From positions 1 to 35,759 of the forward strand of contig NZ_BMRE01000069.1 of NCBI RefSeq assembly GCF_014648475.1: 35,759 nucleotides of DNA. The letters are read 5' to 3'. A program made the translations under genes and the position numbers. How positions within the stretch are numbered: the first letter of the stretch is position 1; every line of letters starts with the position of its first letter. This DNA is from Lentzea flava (GTDB lineage Bacteria; Actinomycetota; Actinomycetes; Mycobacteriales; Pseudonocardiaceae). Under the pieces are notes generated by a model that saw only the letters and a list, made by a program, of their open reading frames with translations, did no database searches and was not told where the DNA came from. Of the stretch, positions 22,857 to 32,758 are shown piece by piece.

Positions 22857-25334
22857 CTAAGCGCGGAGTGCCGCGCCCAAACGTTCGCCGGCGGCCGCCA
22901 CGGCCGCATCGCGAGCATTCGTCGCTTCTTCGACCGTGAGCGTGCGGTCCGGCGCGCGGAAGCGCAAGGAGTACGCGAGCGACTTCTTGCCCTCGCCCAC
23001 CTGCTCGCCCGTGTAGACGTCGAACAGGCGGATGTCCTCCAGCAGGTCGCCCGCGGACGCGCCGAGCACCTCGGACACCGACTGCACCGGCACGCCGGCG
23101 TCGACGACGAGCGCCACGTCCAGCAGCACCGGCGGGTAGGCCGACACCATCGGGGCCGGGCGGTGGTCGTCCAGCGGCAGCGCGTCGAGGTCGAGCTCGA
23201 ACGCCACGGTCCGCTTGGGCAGGCCCAGCGCCTCGATCACCTTCGGGTGCAGCTCACCGGCGTGGCCCACGGGCCAGTCGCCCACGCGCAGCTCGGCGCA
23301 GCGGCCGGGGTGCCACGGCAGCAGGTCCGACGCCACGACCCGCAGGGTGACCCCGTACGCCTGGCCGACGCGGCGGGCGGCCTCGACGGCGTCCGCCCAG
23401 CCGGCGATGCGGCCCTTGCCCCACCAGCCGGGCAGCTCGCGGTGGCCCGCGAGCACACCGGCGACGTGCAGCGGCTGCTGCGGCAGCGCGGCGAGCATCG
23501 AGGCCACCTCGGCCTCGGTGGGACGGCGGTCGACACCCAGCGCGGGCACCGGAACCTGTTGCGCGCGCGGCAAAGTCACCTGCGCGATGTTGTACAGCGC
23601 GAGGTCCTTGGCACCGCGGGACAGGTTGCGCTGCAACGTCTCCAGCAAACCAGGCAGCAGCGTGGTGGCGAGGACGTTCTTGTCCGCCTCCAACGGGTTC
23701 AGCACGCCGACGGTGTTGCGGCGGATGTCGTCCTCGGCGAGACCGAACGCGTCGAACACCGACGGGTCGATGAACGGGAACGGCTTCACCTCGACGAAAC
23801 CGTCCTCGGCGAGCGTGCGCCACACCGTGCGGCGACGGCGCTGCTGCTCGGTCAGGCCGCGGCCGGCGGGAGCGGGCGGCAGCACCGAGGGAATCGTGTC
23901 GTAGCCCTCCAGCCGCAGCACCTCCTCCACCAGGTCGGCGGGCTGCACGAGGTCGGCACGCCACGTCGGCGGCACCGCCGTGACGATCGTCTGGCCGTCG
24001 TCGGACGTGGTCACGGAGACCTGGCAGCCGATCTGGCCCAGGCGGCGCGCCGTGACGCCGCGCGCGTAGCGGACGCCCGCGACGCGGTCCGGCAGGTCGA
24101 TCGGCATCGACACCGGCTCCGGCAGCGCGGGCACGCCCACGTCGGTGCGGCCCGGCTTGATCTGGCCCTCGGCGTAGTGGTTGAGCAGCTTCGCGGCCCG
24201 CTCCAGCGCCACCGGCGCCAGCGCAGGGTCGACCGTGCGCTCGAAGCGCTTGGCGGCCTCGGACGGCAGCTTGTGGCGGCGGACCGTGCGCGCGATGGAC
24301 GCCGGGTCCCAGTTCGCGGCCTCGAGCAGGATGTCCGACGAGTTGTCGCGGACCTCCGTGGACGCGCCACCCATGACACCGGCGAGCGAGATCACGCCGG
24401 AGTCGTCGGCGATCACGATGTCGTCCGGGTCGAGCGCGCGCACCGCGTCGTCGAGCGTCGTGAGCTTCTCGCCCGCGACGGCACGCCGTACGGTCAGCGC
24501 GCCGGACAACGCCGAGGCGTCGAACGCGTGCAGCGGCTGGCCGAGCTCGAGCATCACGTAGTTCGTGACGTCGACCGGCAGCGAGATCGAGCGCATGCCC
24601 GCGAGCATCAGGCGGCGGCGCATCCACCACGGCGTGGGCGCGGTCGGGTCGACACCGGTGACGCGGCGCGCGACGAAGCGCGAGCAGCCGGTGCGGTCCT
24701 CGATGTGGACCGGCCAGGCCTCACCCTCGGGCTCGGGGATCTCGACGACGCCGGGGTCGCCGAACGGCACGTCGAGCGCGCAGGCGATCTCACGGGCGAG
24801 GCCGCGGACCGAGAACGCGTAGCCGCGGTCCGGGGTCGGCGCGACCTCGATGACGCTGTCGTTCAGACCGAGCAGCTCCATCGCGTCGTCGCCCGGCTGC
24901 GCGGTGCCGGTGGGCAGCACGAGGATGCCGGAGTGGTCGTCGCCGATGCCGAGCTCGTCGGCGGCGCAGATCATGCCCTGCGACACGCGGCCGTACGTCT
25001 TGCGCTCGGAGATCGTGAAGTCGCCCGGCAGGACGGCACCGGGCAGCGCGACGACGACCGAGTCGCCCTCGACGAAGTTCGTGGCGCCGCAGATGATGTT
25101 GTTGACCTGCTCGGGGCCGACCTCGACCTGGCAGTACCGGATCGGCTTCTTGAACTCGGTGAGCTCCTCGATCGCGACGACGCGACCGGCGACGATCGGG
25201 CCGGTCACGGGACCGAGCGGGCTCACCTCCTCGACCTCGATGCCGATGCGGGTGAACGCCTCGGCGAGCTCGTCGGGTGTGGGGACTTCGTCGAAACCGA
25301 GGTGTTCGACCAGCCAGCTGACCGGGATGCGCAT
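22857..25334 (-). CDS. pheT: Phenylalanyl-tRNA synthetase beta subunit
   Basis: Beta chain of the alpha2-beta2 synthetase; edits misacylated Tyr-tRNA-Phe and binds tRNA. 825 residues. The N-terminal EMAP-type tRNA-binding domain is at about 40-150 (GPIVAGRVVAIEEL). B3/B4 editing and B5 domains lie in the middle (TGCSRFVARRVTGVD; PSEAAKRFERTVDP). The C-terminal FDX-ACB anticodon domain covers the last ~95 residues (PVLLDVALVVDAGVPV...LAYSLRFRAPDRTLT). ATG 25334 lies 5 nt after the pheS stop, so they are coupled. The reading frame extends upstream of this ATG but is out of phase with pheS and not coding. Confidence 0.98.
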   Translation of the reverse strand: MRIPVSWLVEHLGFDEVPTPDELAEAFTRIGIEVEEVSPLGPVTGPIVAGRVVAIEELTEFKKPIRYCQVEVGPEQVNNIICGATNFVEGDSVVVALPGAVLPGDFTISERKTYGRVSQGMICAADELGIGDDHSGILVLPTGTAQPGDDAMELLGLNDSVIEVAPTPDRGYAFSVRGLAREIACALDVPFGDPGVVEIPEPEGEAWPVHIEDRTGCSRFVARRVTGVDPTAPTPWWMRRRLMLAGMRSISLPVDVTNYVMLELGQPLHAFDASALSGALTVRRAVAGEKLTTLDDAVRALDPDDIVIADDSGVISLAGVMGGASTEVRDNSSDILLEAANWDPASIARTVRRHKLPSEAAKRFERTVDPALAPVALERAAKLLNHYAEGQIKPGRTDVGVPALPEPVSMPIDLPDRVAGVRYARGVTARRLGQIGCQVSVTTSDDGQTIVTAVPPTWRADLVQPADLVEEVLRLEGYDTIPSVLPPAPAGRGLTEQQRRRRTVWRTLAEDGFVEVKPFPFIDPSVFDAFGLAEDDIRRNTVGVLNPLEADKNVLATTLLPGLLETLQRNLSRGAKDLALYNIAQVTLPRAQQVPVPALGVDRRPTEAEVASMLAALPQQPLHVAGVLAGHRELPGWWGKGRIAGWADAVEAARRVGQAYGVTLRVVASDLLPWHPGRCAELRVGDWPVGHAGELHPKVIEALGLPKRTVAFELDLDALPLDDHRPAPMVSAYPPVLLDVALVVDAGVPVQSVSEVLGASAGDLLEDIRLFDVYTGEQVGEGKKSLAYSLRFRAPDRTLTVEEATNARDAAVAAAGERLGAALRA

Positions 25335-25339
25335 CCGGC

Positions 25340-26407
25340 TCAGGCCTCCGTTCCGAAAGGCTGGGTGAAGCGGACGTCGCCCTCGACCATGTCGCGCATG
25401 TCGGGCAGGCCGTTGCGGAACTGCAGCGTCCGCTCCAGCCCCATGCCGAACGCGAAGCCGGAGTAGACGTCCGGGTCGACGCCGCAGGCGCGCAGCACGT
25501 TGGGGTTGACCATGCCGCAGCCGCCCCACTCGACCCAGCCGGCGCCGCCCTTCTTCTCCGGGAACCACACGTCGACCTCGGCCGACGGTTCGGTGAAGGG
25601 GAAGAAGCTCGGGCGCAGGCGGGTCTTCGAGTCCTCGCCGAACATGGCGCGGGCGAACGCGTCGAGCGTGCCCTTGAGGTGGCCCATGGTCAGACCCTTG
25701 TCGACCGCGAGGCCCTCGACCTGGTGGAACACCGGCGTGTGGGTCGCGTCGAGCTCGTCGGTGCGGAACGTGCGGCCGGGGCACACGACGTACACCGGCA
25801 GGTCGCGCTCCAGCAGCGTGCGGGCCTGCACTGGCGAGGTGTGCGTGCGCAGGACGAGCGACGAGTCGTTCGGCGCGATGTAGAACGTGTCCTGCATCGA
25901 GCGGGCAGGGTGGTCCTTGCCGAAGTTCAGCGCGTCGAAGTTGAACCACTCGGTCTCGAGCTCTGGGCCCTCGGCGATCTCGTAGCCCATGGCCACGAAG
26001 ACGTCACCGATGCGCTCGGCGAGCGTCGTGATCGGGTGGCGCGCGCCGCGCGGGAAGCGGTCCCAGGGCAGCGTGACGTCGACGGTCTCCTCGCGCAGCA
26101 CCCGCTCGTCGCGCTCGACCTGCAGCACGGCGTAGCGCTCGTCGAACGCGGTCTTGATCGCGGACTGCGCCTCGTTCACCCGCTTGCCGGCCTCGGCCTT
26201 CGCCTTGGGAGGCAGGGCACCGATCTCGCGGCGGGCCAGCAGCACGGGCGACCGGTCACCCAGGTGGCCCGGCTTGACCGCCGCCAGGGCCTCGAGGTCG
26301 GCAGCTCCGGCGAACGCCTCGCGCGCCTTCTGCACGGCCGCGTCGAGGTTCTCGGCCGACAGCGCCGCGACCTCCTTGGGGTCGTACGGGTCGTTGGCTC
26401 CGGACAT
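25340..26407 (-). CDS. pheS: Phenylalanyl-tRNA synthetase alpha subunit
   Basis: Catalytic chain of the class II synthetase. 355 residues. The N-terminal coiled coil (about 8-90) is followed by the class II core: motif 2 region VVCPGRTFRTDELDATHTPVFHQVEG and motif 3 GFAFGMGLERTLQFRNGLPDMR. ATG 26407 (MSGANDPYDP) has GGGAG about 13 nt upstream. The longer frame to 26494 runs into the promoter region. On the minus strand TAGGAT at 26454-26459 is a possible -10 without a clear -35. Confidence 0.98.
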   Translation of the reverse strand: MSGANDPYDPKEVAALSAENLDAAVQKAREAFAGAADLEALAAVKPGHLGDRSPVLLARREIGALPPKAKAEAGKRVNEAQSAIKTAFDERYAVLQVERDERVLREETVDVTLPWDRFPRGARHPITTLAERIGDVFVAMGYEIAEGPELETEWFNFDALNFGKDHPARSMQDTFYIAPNDSSLVLRTHTSPVQARTLLERDLPVYVVCPGRTFRTDELDATHTPVFHQVEGLAVDKGLTMGHLKGTLDAFARAMFGEDSKTRLRPSFFPFTEPSAEVDVWFPEKKGGAGWVEWGGCGMVNPNVLRACGVDPDVYSGFAFGMGLERTLQFRNGLPDMRDMVEGDVRFTQPFGTEA

Positions 26408-26471
26408 GGTTGAAGGACAGCTCCCGTCGCGGACATCAGGTAACAACAGGCCGATCCTAGTGGGTGCGCTC

Positions 26472-26500
26472 TTGACCGCCTCCGGACGTTCCATTAAAGA
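26472..26500 (+). promoter_or_regulatory. Candidate promoter of the Hsp90-like/TPR operon
   Basis: TTGACC (26472-26477), 17-nt spacer, TAAAGA (26495-26500), ending about 41 nt before the chosen ATG. A second -10 candidate, TAGGAT, at 26526-26531 would give an almost leaderless mRNA but lacks a -35. No HAIR-type (HspR) or CIRCE-type heat-shock operator was seen in the gap. Confidence 0.4.
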
Positions 26501-26541
26501 GCGGCACTGGCCCCTCGTCCGTCCCTAGGATGGACGGCATC

Positions 26542-28293
26542 ATGTCGCACACCTTCCGCGTCGACCTGCGCGGCATCATCGACCTGCTCAGCCATCACCT
26601 GTACAGCAGTCCCCGCGTCTACGTGCGCGAACTGCTGCAGAACGCCGTCGACGCGATCACGGCACGGCGTGAGCTCGATCCGTCCTGCCCGGCCGAGGTC
26701 ACGATCACCTGCGGCGCCGAGCTCCGGATCACCGACACCGGCGTGGGCCTCACCGAGACCGAGGTGCACGAGCTGCTGTCGACGCTCGGCCGCACCTCCA
26801 AGCGCGATGACCTGGGGTTCGCCCGCGAGGGGTTCCTCGGCCAGTTCGGCGTCGGCATGCTGTCGTGCTTCCTCGTCGCTTCTTCAGTGACGGTCATCAC
26901 GCGGTCCGCTCGTGGCGGTCCCGGCGTGCGCTGGGAAGCGGATTCTTCCGGCAACTACACGGTTTCTGTTGTGGACGGAGACGTCGCGGTCGGCACCACG
27001 GTCGTGCTGACCGCGTCGCGCGGCAACGAGCACTGGCTCGAAACCGACGTCGTGCGGCCGCTGGTGAGCGACTACGGCGATCTGCTCCCGGCGGTGGTGA
27101 CGCTGGACGGCTCCGCGGTGACGCGTGGTCTGCGCCCGTGGGACGACGAGGACGCGGATCTCTCCGGGTACTGCGAGCAGATCTTCGGGTTCACGCCGTT
27201 CGAGGCGATCCCGATCGAGGTCGAGGCGGCAGGGCTGACCGGTGTCGCGTTCGTGCTGCCGTCCGGGGTGCATCCGGGGACGCGGCAGACGCACCGGGTG
27301 TACCTGAAGCGGATGCTGGTCGGCGACAACGTCGAGGGCCTGCTGCCGGACTGGGCGTACTTCGTGCGGTGCGTGGTCGACGCGTCCTCGATCCGGCCGA
27401 CGGCGTCGCGCGAGTCGCTGTACCAGGACGAGATGCTGCTCGCGGTGCGCGAGGAGCTGGGCGAGCAGATCCGCGACTGGCTGATCAGGCTGGACGCGAT
27501 CGAGCCGCGCCGCGCCGGTGAGCTGCTCGCCGCGCACCACCTGGGGATCAAGTCGCTGGCCCGGTCGGACGACGAGATGCTGCGACTGGTCGAGCGCTGG
27601 CTGCCGTTCGAGACGACGGACGGCCCGATCCCGTTGCGGCAGTTCCGGCGCAAGCACGGCGCGATCCTCTACATCCCGGACGTCGACGAGTTCCACCAGC
27701 TCGCGCCGGTCGCGGCCGCGCAGGGCCTGGGCCTGGTGAACGCCGGTTACGCCTACGACCTGGAGCTGCTGAACCGGCTGAGCGCGCTGGACGGTCCGTC
27801 GATCGCGCGCCGGGTGGCTCCCACGGAGTTGCTGGCGGCGCTGGCCGATCCGGAACCGGACGTCGAGACGGCGTTGCGGCTGCGGCTGTCCGAGGGCGCG
27901 GCGGCGCTGGACCGGCACGACTGCGACGCGGTGATCCGCGACTTCGACCCGGTCTCGTTGCCCGCCTTGCTGATCAGCAACGCCGAGCAGCAGCGCAAGC
28001 TCGACACCGAGCAGACCGCGGAGGAGGTCGTCGACCCGTTGTGGGCGGAGCTGCTGGGCCAGCTGACCGCGGACTCCGGTTCCGCGCGGCCGGAACAGCT
28101 GGTGCTCAACTGCCGCAACCCGCTCGTGCAACGGCTGGCGCGGCTGACCGACCCGGCTCTGGTGGAGCTGACCCTGGAGTCCTTGTACGTCCACGCCGTG
28201 CTGCAGGCGCGGCGGGCGATGCGACCGAAGGACACGGCGGCGCTGAACCGTTCGTTCCTGGAACTGCTGGACCGCGCCGTTGGGGGTAAGTGA
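26542..28293 (+). CDS. Hsp90-family ATPase (HtpG-like), diverged
   Basis: 583 residues, somewhat shorter than HtpG (about 624). The N-terminal GHKL ATPase shows Glu30 and Asn34 (VRELLQNAVDA), Asp65 (ITDTGVGL), GRTSK, and the lid glycines GFLGQFGVGMLSCF (98-110). The middle domain keeps YLKRMLVGDN and FVRCVVDASSIRPTASRESL, whose Arg corresponds to the catalytic Arg of HtpG. The C-terminal third is hard to match to the HtpG dimer domain. I prefer ATG 26542 (MSHTFRVD) to ATG 26530 because it gives the family's N-terminus. The stop overlaps the TPR gene region (GTGA), so the two are coupled. Confidence 0.9.
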   Translation: MSHTFRVDLRGIIDLLSHHLYSSPRVYVRELLQNAVDAITARRELDPSCPAEVTITCGAELRITDTGVGLTETEVHELLSTLGRTSKRDDLGFAREGFLGQFGVGMLSCFLVASSVTVITRSARGGPGVRWEADSSGNYTVSVVDGDVAVGTTVVLTASRGNEHWLETDVVRPLVSDYGDLLPAVVTLDGSAVTRGLRPWDDEDADLSGYCEQIFGFTPFEAIPIEVEAAGLTGVAFVLPSGVHPGTRQTHRVYLKRMLVGDNVEGLLPDWAYFVRCVVDASSIRPTASRESLYQDEMLLAVREELGEQIRDWLIRLDAIEPRRAGELLAAHHLGIKSLARSDDEMLRLVERWLPFETTDGPIPLRQFRRKHGAILYIPDVDEFHQLAPVAAAQGLGLVNAGYAYDLELLNRLSALDGPSIARRVAPTELLAALADPEPDVETALRLRLSEGAAALDRHDCDAVIRDFDPVSLPALLISNAEQQRKLDTEQTAEEVVDPLWAELLGQLTADSGSARPEQLVLNCRNPLVQRLARLTDPALVELTLESLYVHAVLQARRAMRPKDTAALNRSFLELLDRAVGGK

Positions 28294-28295
28294 CC

Positions 28296-30998
28296 ATGAC
28301 CGACTTCACCGCCGAGGACGCCGAAAGAGCGTTCATCGAGGCGTACAACATGCCGACGGGCATGCCGAAGCACGAGGCGCTGGAACGTGCCGCGCGCATG
28401 TCCGACGCGCTCGGGCACCTGCCGCTCGGGGTGTCGTGCCGGATCGCGTTGATCGACTCGGCCTACTACCTCTCGCGCTACGACCTGATGCTGGCGCCGT
28501 TCGCGTGGGCCCGTGCCGCGGAGGAGAAGGATCCCGAGGCGTTCAACGACTACGAGATCCACTCGCTGAACTGGTCGCACAAGTGGATCGCGACGGGTCT
28601 GCGGCGTGACCCCCGGTTCTCGCTGGAGCAGCTGGAAGCGGTGATCGGGCAGCTCGCCGACCGCTACGCGCGGCTCGGGTTCTCGGTGCAGCCGGTGCAC
28701 GGGGCGCGCGCCGAGCTCGCCTACCACGTCGGCGACATGACGGGGCTGGCCGAGCACCTCGGGAAGTACCTGGCCACCGAGTCCGGCCCGATGGCGGACT
28801 GCGACGCGTGCGTGGTCGAGGAGCAGGTGTGGATGCTGGCACGGCTCGGCAGGCACCACGAGGCAGCCGCGCACGGCTGGGAAGGCTTGTCCGGCAACAC
28901 GAACTGCGCCACGCAGCCGCAGGGCATCCTCACGGCTCTGCTGTGGCCATTGCTGGAGATCGGTGACGCCGAACGGGCGGCGCACGCGCACACGACCGCG
29001 TACCGGTTGATCAAGGACGACGAGATCACGTCGTACGTGCACGAGCACATCCGGTTCTGCGCGTTGACGGGCAACGTGTCCCGCGGCGAGGAGATCCTGC
29101 GCCGGTCGCTGCACAAGGTGACCGCGACGCAGCTGCCGGCCGACGAGATGTCGTTCGCGGAGTGCGCTTCCGTTCTGCTGCAGCGGATCCCCGCCGACAC
29201 GGTGTTCGAGGTGCCTTCGGTGGGGACCTTGACCGCCAACGCGCTGCTCGACCGGCTGTCCGTCCGGGCGGTCGAGCTCGCCAGGGCGTTCGACGCGCGC
29301 AACGGCACGTCGGCGTGGGTCGAGCGGGTGACGAGGTCGTTGGAGCAGGCCGACTACGCGCACGTCGAGCTGGCGGTGCCGTCCGCGCCGGCGCCCGCGC
29401 CCGCCGAGGAGTCCGTCGTGCTCGGCGATCCGGTGGAGATCGCCGAGGCGATGGTGGCGCTGTACGAACAGGGCGACTTCGTGAAGGCGCGGCGGATGCT
29501 CGACTCGCTGCCCGCGGACATGGACTCGTTGCTGCCGCCCGATCTCGCGGCGCACGCGGGCATCCGGCGGATGACGACGGGACTCGTGCCGTTCGATCCC
29601 GCGGTGTTCGAGGAGCTGCTGACCCAGCTGCCCCACGACTACGCGCTGCGCTACCAGGCACGGATGGCGATCGGGCTGGAGGGCGGCCTGGAACTCGCCG
29701 AACGGTGCCTGGCCGAGGCCGAGTCCGACTACACGCGGTCGGTCGCGGCGCTGACCCTGGCCGAGCTGCTGGACGACGCGCACGCGCACGAGCGCGCCTC
29801 CGAGATGCTCGCGCTAGCGTCCTCTTTGGACGTTCCGGAACTGCGCGGCCGGGTGCGGGTCGAGGCGGCGGAACACCGTGCGCGCCAACAGGATCTCGAC
29901 GGCGCGTACGCGGACGTCGTGGCGGCCATGGCCGGCGACCTGCCACCGAGCGCGCGGTTCGAGGGCTTCCGGCTGAAGCTGCGGCTGGAGACGGTGCTGG
30001 GTCGCGTGGCGGACGCGATGGCGACCGCACGCGAGTTCGTGGCGGCGTTCCCCCTGCCGGAAGCCGCCGAGGCGCGCTGGTACCAGGTGGCCGCGATCCA
30101 GGAGCTGGACCAGGAAGCCGCGTACCTGTCCGACCTGCGCGAGGCCGTGGCGATCTCGCGCGTGCACCTCTCCCCCGGTCACACCGCGCACTTCTGCTTC
30201 GCGCTGAGCGGCGGGTACGTGCAGACGGACAGGTTCGTCGAGGCCGCCGAGGTGCTCGAGGAGTCGTTGCGGCTGTTGCAGGAGGGCCAGGACGACCTGC
30301 GGCTGCAGGTGGTGTTCCGGCTCGGCCAGGTGTGCCGCAAGCTCGGCGAGCTGCCCGCGGCGGAGCGACACCTGCGCGAGGCGTCCGAACTGCTGCCGCC
30401 AGAGGAGGTGGGCCGCAGGGCGTTCCTGCTGGACGCACTGGCCTCGGTGCAGGGCCGCCTGGACAAGCACGACGAAGCGACGGCTTCCTGGCGTGCGGCG
30501 GCCGCGTTGTGGCAGCAGGAGGGCAACGTCTCGGAGGCGATCGGCTCCTTGATCGAGCTGGCCTCGAACCTGCCCGACGACGAGATCGTCGAGACCCGTG
30601 CCGCCGTCGACGAGGCCGAGGCGCTGCTGCCGACGCTGGACGACCCGACCGAGGTCACCCGGCGCCAGGCGGAGATCGGCGCGATCCGCGCCTGGGTGCA
30701 CGGCCAGGCCGGCGAGTTCGCCTTGGCGATGAAGCACTACCGCGACACCGAGGCACTGGTGGTGTCGCTGGGCGACGAGGGCTGGCGGGTGTTCGTCGTG
30801 CTGCGCGCCGCGGCCGTACTGCTGAACGCCGACGACCCCGAGGGCGCGGAGGCCGAGGCGCGCCGGGCGGCATCGCTGCTGCCCGACGACACCCAGGTCG
30901 GGACCGTGCTGTCGGTGCTCTCGGAGGCGTTGCGGCGCCAGAACAAGGCTTCTGGCACCGACCCGCTGGTCCGTGAGCTCACCGCCCGGCTGGACTGA
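28296..30998 (+). CDS. Large tetratricopeptide-repeat protein coupled to the Hsp90-like gene
   Basis: 900 residues, almost all helical. The C-terminal half holds clear TPR-type repeats: FVEAAEVLEESLRLLQEGQD, then VFRLGQVCRKLGELPAAERH, then DKHDEATASWRAAAALWQQE, then GEFALAMKHYRDTEALVVSL. The N-terminal half has weaker helical repeats. An Ala/Pro linker (PSAPAPAPAEE) near residue 365 separates the halves. No membrane segment is visible. ATG 28296 has GGGGG 9 nt upstream; GTG 28290, which overlaps the upstream stop, sits too close to that site. TPR proteins are typical Hsp90 partners, so a client or co-chaperone role is a fair inference. The stop abuts the stop of the convergent peptidase gene with no nucleotide between. 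Confidence 0.88.
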   Translation: MTDFTAEDAERAFIEAYNMPTGMPKHEALERAARMSDALGHLPLGVSCRIALIDSAYYLSRYDLMLAPFAWARAAEEKDPEAFNDYEIHSLNWSHKWIATGLRRDPRFSLEQLEAVIGQLADRYARLGFSVQPVHGARAELAYHVGDMTGLAEHLGKYLATESGPMADCDACVVEEQVWMLARLGRHHEAAAHGWEGLSGNTNCATQPQGILTALLWPLLEIGDAERAAHAHTTAYRLIKDDEITSYVHEHIRFCALTGNVSRGEEILRRSLHKVTATQLPADEMSFAECASVLLQRIPADTVFEVPSVGTLTANALLDRLSVRAVELARAFDARNGTSAWVERVTRSLEQADYAHVELAVPSAPAPAPAEESVVLGDPVEIAEAMVALYEQGDFVKARRMLDSLPADMDSLLPPDLAAHAGIRRMTTGLVPFDPAVFEELLTQLPHDYALRYQARMAIGLEGGLELAERCLAEAESDYTRSVAALTLAELLDDAHAHERASEMLALASSLDVPELRGRVRVEAAEHRARQQDLDGAYADVVAAMAGDLPPSARFEGFRLKLRLETVLGRVADAMATAREFVAAFPLPEAAEARWYQVAAIQELDQEAAYLSDLREAVAISRVHLSPGHTAHFCFALSGGYVQTDRFVEAAEVLEESLRLLQEGQDDLRLQVVFRLGQVCRKLGELPAAERHLREASELLPPEEVGRRAFLLDALASVQGRLDKHDEATASWRAAAALWQQEGNVSEAIGSLIELASNLPDDEIVETRAAVDEAEALLPTLDDPTEVTRRQAEIGAIRAWVHGQAGEFALAMKHYRDTEALVVSLGDEGWRVFVVLRAAAVLLNADDPEGAEAEARRAASLLPDDTQVGTVLSVLSEALRRQNKASGTDPLVRELTARLD

Positions 30999-31886
30999 TC
31001 ACTCGGTGTTCGAGGTCGCCTTCGCGTAGGCGACCTCGAACGCCTGGTCCGCGGGCACCTCGATGTGCGGGACGACGCCGACGCCCTCCCAGTTGGTGCC
31101 GGAGATCGGGTTGATCGCACGGCCGTTGGGGACGGCGGACTTCAGGTGCGGGCCGACGCGGTAGCGGTCGCCGGGGTGGGCGCCGCCCTTGGTGGTCTCG
31201 CCGATGAGGGTGGCGCGCTTGTTCTGCTGCAGGTTGTAGCTCAGCTCCTCCGCGCCGGAGAAGGTGCGGCTGCTGGTGAGGACGTAGATCGGCTTCTGGC
31301 CGCCGAACTTCGGGCCGGGCACGTGCGGGAGGGTCCAGAACTGCCGGGTGGAGTCCTCCGGGCGGTTGTAGATGTCGTTGAGGTGCACCGGTTCGTCGAA
31401 GAGGTAGCTGCAGATCAACGCGACCGTGTTCGGGTCGCCGCCGCGGTTGTCGCGCAGGTCGATGATCAACGCGTCGGTGTGCGCGATGAGGTTCATGGCC
31501 GCGATGAAGGCCGGTGCGGCGATCTCGGCGTGGTGCAGCAGGGTCAGGTCCAGCAGGCCGATGTTGCCTTCGAGGCGCTCGACCTTGCGGATGCCGAACG
31601 CGTCCCGCTCGGCTTCCTTCCGGTAGGCCACCGGGTCGAACGCCGACTCCTCGCCGGTCTCGGGGATCTCGTCCTCGCTGTGGAGCAGGCGGAGGTGCTT
31701 GTCGCCGTTCACCGACTGGAGATCCGCGGTGACCCGTGCGGCGAAGTCCTCGTCGTCAGTGGCGTCGGCGTAGGCGCCCTCGGCGAGACGGGTGCGCAGG
31801 ACCTCGGCGATGTCTGCCGCTACGTCCGGGAAGACGTAGTAGGAGGCGAGCTGGGAGCACAGGATGTCGATCTCTTGTTCGCGCAC
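30999..31886 (-). CDS. S41-family (tail-specific/IRBP-like) peptidase
   Basis: 295 residues. An N-terminal helical bundle (about 1-75) is followed by the S41 core: LIIDLRDNRGGDP (140-152), then YVLTSSRTFSGAEELSYNLQ with nucleophile Ser210, then LIGETTKGGAHPGD. The set is that of the retinoid-binding-protein-like S41 group. No signal peptide is visible, so it may act inside the cell; many relatives are exported. No PDZ domain is seen. GTG 31886 is preceded by CTGACG-17-TACCGT with TACCGT six nt upstream, so a leaderless mRNA is likely. Confidence 0.9.
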   Translation of the reverse strand: MREQEIDILCSQLASYYVFPDVAADIAEVLRTRLAEGAYADATDDEDFAARVTADLQSVNGDKHLRLLHSEDEIPETGEESAFDPVAYRKEAERDAFGIRKVERLEGNIGLLDLTLLHHAEIAAPAFIAAMNLIAHTDALIIDLRDNRGGDPNTVALICSYLFDEPVHLNDIYNRPEDSTRQFWTLPHVPGPKFGGQKPIYVLTSSRTFSGAEELSYNLQQNKRATLIGETTKGGAHPGDRYRVGPHLKSAVPNGRAINPISGTNWEGVGVVPHIEVPADQAFEVAYAKATSNTE

Positions 31887-31914
31887 GGGCGCACGGTAGC
31901 CGCGCGCCCGTGCG
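31882..31914. repeat. 11-bp perfect inverted repeat over the S41 start and after the rRNA methylase stop
   Basis: CGCACGGGCGC (31882-31892) pairs exactly with GCGCCCGTGCG (31904-31914). The 11-nt loop contains the -10 TACCGT (31893-31898) of the S41 gene. It starts 8 nt after the methylase stop on the same strand, so it could be that gene's terminator, an operator for the peptidase gene, or both. There is no T-tract. Confidence 0.6.
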
Positions 31915-31922
31915 GCGTCAGC

Positions 31923-32621
<699 letters not shown>

Positions 32622-32692
32622 GGCCTGGGCGCCCTCGGCGAGGAAGCGGCCTGCCTTGTCGCGGCCCTGGCGGCGGGTCAGGTGGCGAGCAG

Positions 32693-32741
32693 CAACGACC
32701 CGAGGTGTCCGTTCGGTGAACGGAGCTGCCTCGGGTCGTTG
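32693..32741 (-). terminator. Large hairpin after rplT, inside the methylase N-terminal codons
   Basis: 13-bp perfect outer arms (32693-32705 with 32729-32741: CAACGACCCGAGG/CCTCGGGTCGTTG) enclose a second perfect 7-bp stem (TCCGTTC/GAACGGA, 32708-32714 with 32718-32724, loop GGT). It begins 17 nt after the rplT stop, as a terminator would. There is no T-tract. By homology the same bases also code for the methylase residues PEAAPFTERTPRVV, so it may act as a partial terminator or a translation block. Confidence 0.7.
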
Positions 32742-32758
32742 AGCGCGAGCGTGCTGGC

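Noticed and set aside
22731..25466. A 911-codon open frame on the plus strand opposite pheT
   Set aside because: Made of Arg/Gly/His/Val-rich low-complexity protein without domains, exactly opposite pheT. It is a GC-rich antisense shadow, as are similar long frames opposite tyrS, argH, argD and the TPR gene.
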